From Oscillospiraceae bacterium (GTDB lineage: Bacteria > Bacillota > Clostridia > Oscillospirales > Ruminococcaceae): a stretch of 64,000 bases of DNA. The translations under genes were made by a program, and so were the position numbers. The notes beneath the pieces are model-generated. The model had not been told where the DNA came from. It was given only the letters and a program-made list of their open reading frames with translations, and did no database searches. The first letter of the stretch is position 1. The number at the start of each line of letters is the position of its first letter. The DNA is taken from positions 22,865 through 86,864 of the forward strand of contig JAUNSK010000018.1 in the NCBI GenBank assembly GCA_030539275.1, written 5' to 3'. Shown in pieces: positions 59,472 to 64,000 of this stretch.

Positions 59472-60275
59472 TCAGCCGCCGTTGATAACAACGGATTTTG
59501 AGGCATGTCTGTAGAAAAGCTCTGACAGCACAAATAAAATAATAAGCCAGATGATCTGTATAATAAATGATCTGCTGTAGTCAGCAGCTGTGTATGAGCT
59601 GTTTGTCAGTATCTGCAGCGGGATGTTGAATATGGCCTGGAACGGGAGGAAGCTGACAATTGTTCTGAGTGTATCCGGAAAGAAGGCAAGCGGTATAACT
59701 GCACCTGATAAAAGAGTGACCACGGCTTCCTTCATGGTAATGATCCCCCAGACACTTTCAGTATAGAAGGCAATGATTCCTGTCATGAATGATATCAGAA
59801 GATTAATATAAGAGGCAAGTGCAAATGATGCAAGAAACAGCACAAGGTTTGCTCCTAAGTGTATTGTCTGTCCGGTAAGAAGCCAGACTACGATGAAGCC
59901 CGGAACAAACATTATGAGAAAGTTTGTGATTATATCACCGAGACCCTTGCTCATTATAACTGTACGGTAGCTGACGGGACGAGTAAATGAGATGCTTATA
60001 TCGCCGCTCCTCATCTGGTCGGACATGATCCATTCGCAGTACGTATTGATAATATTTATAAGAGTTCCGGCAAGTCCGAGCTGAACAAATGTTTCGTTAA
60101 ATGTTGTACCGTTTATCATTGCGTCCCCGGAGGCTGCATAGATAGCTTTCCAGAGAAAAAATATTATTGCTGTATAGAAAAAGCTGCTGATTATCTGAAA
60201 AATAAAATATAGTCTGTATGCTGAGATTTCCTGAAAGGAAAGCTTGATAAGAGCTATACCGGCTTTAATATTCAT
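59472..60275 (-). CDS. ABC-2 type exporter permease 1
   Basis: A 267-residue, six-helix ABC-2 permease, related to but clearly different from the next permease. It contains a GDISISFTRPVSYR segment near the middle, usual for this permease type. AAAGGA precedes the ATG, 33 bp after the ATPase gene. The two would form a heterodimeric channel. Confidence 0.85.
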   Translation of the reverse strand: MNIKAGIALIKLSFQEISAYRLYFIFQIISSFFYTAIIFFLWKAIYAASGDAMINGTTFNETFVQLGLAGTLINIINTYCEWIMSDQMRSGDISISFTRPVSYRTVIMSKGLGDIITNFLIMFVPGFIVVWLLTGQTIHLGANLVLFLASFALASYINLLISFMTGIIAFYTESVWGIITMKEAVVTLLSGAVIPLAFFPDTLRTIVSFLPFQAIFNIPLQILTNSSYTAADYSRSFIIQIIWLIILFVLSELFYRHASKSVVINGG

Positions 60276-60308
60276 GATTTTTTTCCTTTCTGTAAAATAT
60301 TAATGTTT

Positions 60309-61325
60309 TTATCCTTCGTAGATCTTGCGTATAATGTCCTCAGTGCGTATTTCATCGATCTTTATATCCTTTACTCCATACTTGTTCATAAGGTGTGAGA
60401 GTATCCTGGCCAGAGGGGTTTTGTCCTCATTAATAAGAAGCTCAAACCACTCATCTTTTGTTTCGTCCTGAGTGTTGAGTACAACGGCAGGATCATTCTG
60501 ACATATTTCATTTATTTCATCAAGCATGGCAGCATCAGTTTTCGGATCTCTAGCTATCCTGAGAGTACGGTATTTTCCGAATCTGTTTTTCAGATTTTCA
60601 AAGTTATCGTTAAATACCATTTTGCCTTTGTCAATTATTACGGCCTGTCTGCACAGAGCCTCAACGTCACCGATATCATGAGTTGTAAGTATTATCGTTG
60701 TTCCTTTGAGTTTGTTTATGTGCATGATAATATCGCGTATCCTGCTTTTCATCGATACGTCCAGACCGATCGTAGGTTCGTCCAGAAATACTATTTTAGG
60801 GTCATGCAGAAATGCGGCAACTATATCACACAGAGTCCTCTGTCCGAGTGACATCTGTCTTACAGGCTTCATGTAGAGCGGCTCAAGATCAACTATATCA
60901 TTGAACAGTTTCAGATTGCTCTTATAAACTTCAGTATCTATTTTATAAATCTCCTTGAGCACCTTGAAGGATTCTATAACAGGAAGCGACCACCACAGCT
61001 GACTGCGCTGACCGAATACTACTCCTATATTTGCTGCATTTTCGACACGGTTCCTGTATGGTACGAGCCCGTTTACGATGATCTCACCGCTTGTCGGCTG
61101 CAGTATTCCTGTCATCATTTTGATCGTTGTGGACTTTCCGGCTCCGTTCGGCCCGAGATAACCGACTATGGAGCCTTTTTCTATACTTGCTGATACTGAG
61201 TCTACTGCTTTGACATATTTGTAGTCGCGTGAGAAAAGATCCCTTATGCTGCCCTTCAGACCTTCATGTCTGTTAAGGGTCCTGAATGTTTTGCTGAGAT
61301 TTGTCATAGTAATTATTTCGTTCAT
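60309..61325 (-). CDS. ABC-2 type exporter ATPase
   Basis: A 338-residue ATPase with Walker A GPNGAGKST (58-66), Q-loop region VFGQRSQLWWSLP, signature MSLGQRTLCDIVAA and Walker B IVFLDEPTIGLD. The C-terminal 100 residues form an extra regulatory domain. It is the first gene of the exporter operon (ATPase, permease 1, permease 2). Confidence 0.93.
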   Translation of the reverse strand: MNEIITMTNLSKTFRTLNRHEGLKGSIRDLFSRDYKYVKAVDSVSASIEKGSIVGYLGPNGAGKSTTIKMMTGILQPTSGEIIVNGLVPYRNRVENAANIGVVFGQRSQLWWSLPVIESFKVLKEIYKIDTEVYKSNLKLFNDIVDLEPLYMKPVRQMSLGQRTLCDIVAAFLHDPKIVFLDEPTIGLDVSMKSRIRDIIMHINKLKGTTIILTTHDIGDVEALCRQAVIIDKGKMVFNDNFENLKNRFGKYRTLRIARDPKTDAAMLDEINEICQNDPAVVLNTQDETKDEWFELLINEDKTPLARILSHLMNKYGVKDIKIDEIRTEDIIRKIYEG

Positions 61326-61361
61326 ATGTTTTCCTTTCTTTTGTGTTTAGTCCAGAAAAAT

Positions 61362-61390
61362 ATTATAATAGAAGTTTTTTTTATAGTCAA
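61362..61390 (-). promoter_or_regulatory. ABC exporter operon promoter
   Basis: On the minus strand TTGACT (complement of 61385-61390) and TATAAT (61362-61367) are 17 bp apart. Confidence 0.78.
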
Positions 61391-61452
61391 GTACTGGTTT
61401 ATAGAAAATAAAAAATGAAAATTGTATAATTTTACAAAATGCAGAATATTTC

Positions 61453-61481
61453 TTGATTTTATAGTTCATATATATTATACT
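61453..61481 (+). promoter_or_regulatory. glmM promoter
   Basis: TTGATT (61453-61458) and TATACT (61476-61481) are 17 bp apart, about 50 bp before the start codon. Confidence 0.65.
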
Positions 61482-61532
61482 TATTAATGATAATTTTTTT
61501 GCAGTATATATACATAAAGGAGATTTGAGAGA

Positions 61533-62882
61533 ATGGCAAAATATTTTGGTACTGATGGCTTCAGAGGGGAAGCAAACAAGACTCTTACAGCAGATCATGC
61601 CTACAAGGTAGGAAGATTTCTTGGCTGGTATTACTCACAGGGTACAAATGAAAAGTGCAAGATAGTAATAGGCAAGGATACAAGACGCAGTTCATATATG
61701 CTCGAATATGCTCTTGCAGCAGGCATTACAGCATCAGGTGCTGATGCATATCTTCTTCATGTAACTACAACACCAAGTGTTGCATATGTTACCAAAACAG
61801 ATGATTTTAACTGCGGAATCATGATAAGTGCGAGTCATAATCCGTACTATGACAATGGTATTAAGGTCATCAATTCAAACGGTGAAAAACTTGAGGATGA
61901 AACAATAGAAAAAATTGAGGCGTACATTGACGGCAATCCGGATTCTATTCCGCTTGCAACAGGCAAGGATATCGGCAGGACAGTAGACTACAGTGCCGGC
62001 AGAAACAGATATATCGGATTTCTTATTTCACTTGCAACAAGATCGTTCAAAAATATGAAGGTCGGTATCGACTGTTCTAACGGAAGTGCTTCAAGTATTG
62101 CTAAGAGCGTTTTTGATGCTCTCGGTGCACAGACATTTGTAATAAATAATACACCTGACGGTACAAATATTAATGACGGCTGCGGTTCAACACATCCTGA
62201 AGCGATCCAGAAGCTCGTTGTTGACAACAAGCTCGATATCGGTTTTGCATATGACGGAGATGCAGACAGATGCTTTGCAGTAGCAGGAAACGGCAGAATT
62301 ATCACAGGAGATCTTATTCTCTACGTTTGCGGAACATACCTCAAGGAAAAAGGTCAGCTTGACAAAAATACAGTAGTTACTACTATTATGTCAAATATAG
62401 GACTTTACAAGGCATTTGACGCAAAGGGCGTTTCATATGAGAAAACTACTGTAGGCGATAAGTATGTATATGAAAACATGTCAGCCAACGGCTACAAGCT
62501 CGGCGGTGAGGAATCAGGACATATTATTTTCTCCAAGTACGCATCAACCGGTGACGGCATACTTACCTCACTCATGGTCATGGAAGCCGTTCTTGAGAAA
62601 AAGACTACACTTGAAAAGCTTGCAGAGCCTGTAACTATATATCCTCAGCTTCTCAGAAATGTCAGAGTTACTGACAAGAAGACTGTAATGGAGGATAAGG
62701 ATGTCTGTGCCGCAGTGGATGTAGCTGCTATGGCACTCGGAAGCAACGGCCGTATCCTAGTAAGAGGAAGCGGTACTGAACCTCTTGTAAGAGTTATGGT
62801 TGAAGCTGAAAATGATGACATCTGCGAAAAGTATGTAAACAGCGTTATAAGGGTTATCGAAAACAAGGGTTATGCTGTTTAA
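61533..62882 (+). CDS. glmM: Phosphoglucosamine mutase
   Basis: GlmM converts glucosamine-6-phosphate to glucosamine-1-phosphate for UDP-GlcNAc and so feeds MurA and MurG. It has KYFGTDGFRGEAN at the N-terminus, the active-site phosphoserine Ser101 in MISASHNPYYDNG, the metal loop DGDADR and the sugar-binding GGEESGH. The RGSGTEPLVRVMVE phosphate loop is near the end. The length, 449 residues, is normal. AAAGGAG precedes ATG 61533. Other phosphohexomutases share parts of these motifs, but the fit is best to GlmM. Confidence 0.93.
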   Translation: MAKYFGTDGFRGEANKTLTADHAYKVGRFLGWYYSQGTNEKCKIVIGKDTRRSSYMLEYALAAGITASGADAYLLHVTTTPSVAYVTKTDDFNCGIMISASHNPYYDNGIKVINSNGEKLEDETIEKIEAYIDGNPDSIPLATGKDIGRTVDYSAGRNRYIGFLISLATRSFKNMKVGIDCSNGSASSIAKSVFDALGAQTFVINNTPDGTNINDGCGSTHPEAIQKLVVDNKLDIGFAYDGDADRCFAVAGNGRIITGDLILYVCGTYLKEKGQLDKNTVVTTIMSNIGLYKAFDAKGVSYEKTTVGDKYVYENMSANGYKLGGEESGHIIFSKYASTGDGILTSLMVMEAVLEKKTTLEKLAEPVTIYPQLLRNVRVTDKKTVMEDKDVCAAVDVAAMALGSNGRILVRGSGTEPLVRVMVEAENDDICEKYVNSVIRVIENKGYAV

Positions 62883-62913
62883 TATAAGTCTCAGGTAAAA
62901 TATGATCATTATG

Positions 62914-62950
62914 CTTCCTTCCTGAAAGTGTTTCGGGGAGGAAGTTTTTT
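62914..62950 (+). terminator. Terminator after glmM
   Basis: A 14-bp stem with two G-U pairs (62914-62927 with 62931-62944) is followed by TTTTTT. Confidence 0.82.
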
Positions 62951-63015
62951 ATATCCTGCTAACATTTCCTGGCATTATAACATGAAAGAAATATTTGTCG
63001 TTAAAAAAAGAATTA

Positions 63016-63062
63016 CACCGTATGTGAGCTTAGTAATATAGCTTACATACGGTGGTTTTTTA
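63016..63062 (-). terminator. Terminator after the CotH-like gene
   Basis: A 15-bp stem with one wobble (63016-63030 with 63040-63054) lies just past the stop codon; T runs flank both sides. Confidence 0.85.
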
Positions 63063-63065
63063 TTC

Positions 63066-64000
63066 TTATGCAGTTGTCTGTGTCGTTGTTGTCCCGGCAG
63101 CAGTCTCCTGTTTTTTATTGAACTTATTATCATTAAAGTTCCTGTCAGGTCTTCCTGTCTGACCTTCTGCACCCATCTTATTTCCCATATCCATTGTTCC
63201 GAGAAGCGACATATCAAGGCTTGAAGCATCAATAAGTGCATCAGAATCCTTCTGTTCATCCTGTGTTGCCGGGATCGCTCCGTCAAGCTGTCCGAGAATG
63301 CTCTGTGCCCTGAGAGTACCGAATGTTTTAAGTGCATCAACGCCCTTTGTAAATGCATCATATCCGTTAAATGATGAATCGTCATTCTTTACATATTCAT
63401 CGATCACAGATGTAAGGTCATTTATTTTCTTTTCAAATACTCCACCCTGCACATATTCCTCAGCTATCTGTCTTAAGTACTTATGATAAGTTTCCATATT
63501 TTCTTCTTTTTCAAGCAGCTTTCCGATAATAGGTCTCGCATCTGCTGTTACACCGTCAAAAACAGTATCAACAGCGTAGTTTATTACTGATGAAGAGTCA
63601 TGGGACTGGAAAGAACCGAATGAAAGATTATAGTCCCACGGGATCATTGACAGAACAGTATTGTTTTCGGCAAGGCAGTAGTTATGTGCCATTGATGAGA
63701 AATAGCTGTCGAGATTTACAAGAAAAACATTTGCAGCTGTATATCTGAGTACCTCGTCGACATCTATATATTTCTCCGGATCGTCTGATTCGCTGATCCC
63801 CTTTATGGCTTCTATTACTCTCTTGTGATCCTCATCATCGGTCCTGGTTATAGAGTTGTCGAAAATATTACTGTAACTTGAGATCTCATCGTCACTGTAT
63901 TCGAGACTTACACCGCCTGCACTGCCGTCTCTGCCTCCTGTCATGCCACCGGGCGTGTGACCGTCAGCTGGCATCTGCATGCCGTCCGGCATCTGGCCGT
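63066..64000 (-). CDS. CotH-kinase family protein, C-terminal part (5' truncated)
   Basis: The frame is open to the right edge, so the N-terminal half is missing; about 310 residues are visible. MIPWDYNLSFGSF is the family motif (metal-binding Asp) and LRYTAANVFLVNLDSYFSS precedes it. A Gly/Met/Pro/Asp-rich insert lies at the visible N-terminal end and a Thr/Gln-rich tail at the other. CotH proteins phosphorylate spore coat proteins in Bacillus; in ruminococci they are secreted surface proteins of unclear target. The export signal would be upstream of the window. Confidence 0.85.
   Translation of the reverse strand, partial: GQMPDGMQMPADGHTPGGMTGGRDGSAGGVSLEYSDDEISSYSNIFDNSITRTDDEDHKRVIEAIKGISESDDPEKYIDVDEVLRYTAANVFLVNLDSYFSSMAHNYCLAENNTVLSMIPWDYNLSFGSFQSHDSSSVINYAVDTVFDGVTADARPIIGKLLEKEENMETYHKYLRQIAEEYVQGGVFEKKINDLTSVIDEYVKNDDSSFNGYDAFTKGVDALKTFGTLRAQSILGQLDGAIPATQDEQKDSDALIDASSLDMSLLGTMDMGNKMGAEGQTGRPDRNFNDNKFNKKQETAAGTTTTQTTA

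Overview
The window is low-GC Firmicutes chromosome, most likely from a fibre-degrading gut or rumen Ruminococcus. The evidence is three secreted proteins ending in type I dockerins (a GH44 glucanase, a leucine-rich-repeat protein and a GH26 mannanase), a GH9 cellulase with CBM3 modules, a clostridial-type division cluster with SpoVD- and SpoVE-like proteins, and a sensory [FeFe]-hydrogenase. No tRNA, rRNA, CRISPR array, insertion sequence or prophage was seen. Every region looks like stable chromosome with short intergenic gaps, many clear stem-loop terminators and sigma-A type promoters.

Layout. 1-3.1 kb: 3' part of a GH44-dockerin enzyme, then coaX. 3.3-18.3 kb (+): the division and cell wall cluster mraZ-rsmH-ftsL-spoVD-murE-mraY-ftsW/spoVE-murG-murA-ftsQ-ftsZ and a DivIVA-like coiled-coil gene; murF, murD, murC and ftsA are absent. 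18.3-32.5 kb: mixed small units, namely an orphan fumarase-type beta subunit, an iron alcohol dehydrogenase facing a large membrane protein across a palindrome-bearing promoter region, a two-component system, a flavoprotein, the LRR-dockerin protein, a radical SAM/ECF/MocR neighbourhood, a metallo-beta-lactamase-fold hydrolase, TspO and a lipoprotein. 32.5-36.4 kb (-): folate operon folC-HD-folP-folBK-dfrA. 36.7-38.1 kb: MATE exporter.

38.2-47.5 kb (-) is a signalling block. A tight five-gene operon encodes an APH-fold kinase-like protein, two [2Fe-2S] thioredoxin-like proteins, a PAS-containing sensory [FeFe]-hydrogenase and a SpoIIE/PP2C phosphatase. Upstream on the same strand are a hybrid histidine kinase with two solute-binding sensor domains and a LacI-like sensor fused to a GGDEF domain. 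I regard the five-gene operon as the most interesting system here: a candidate H2- or redox-sensing relay that carries both a kinase-fold protein and a phosphatase.

47.8-52.8 kb: polysaccharide degradation, with a membrane-anchored GH9-CBM3 cellulase lacking a dockerin, a 67-residue unknown protein, and a CBM-GH26-dockerin mannanase. 53-58.5 kb: nadA, an acetyltransferase, a secreted C39-like peptidase, a lipoprotein, a YitT-family membrane protein with a 16-bp tandem duplication at its stop codon, and a 4Fe-4S protein. 58.6-64 kb: a three-gene ABC-2 exporter, glmM, and the C-terminal part of a CotH-kinase family protein running off the right edge.
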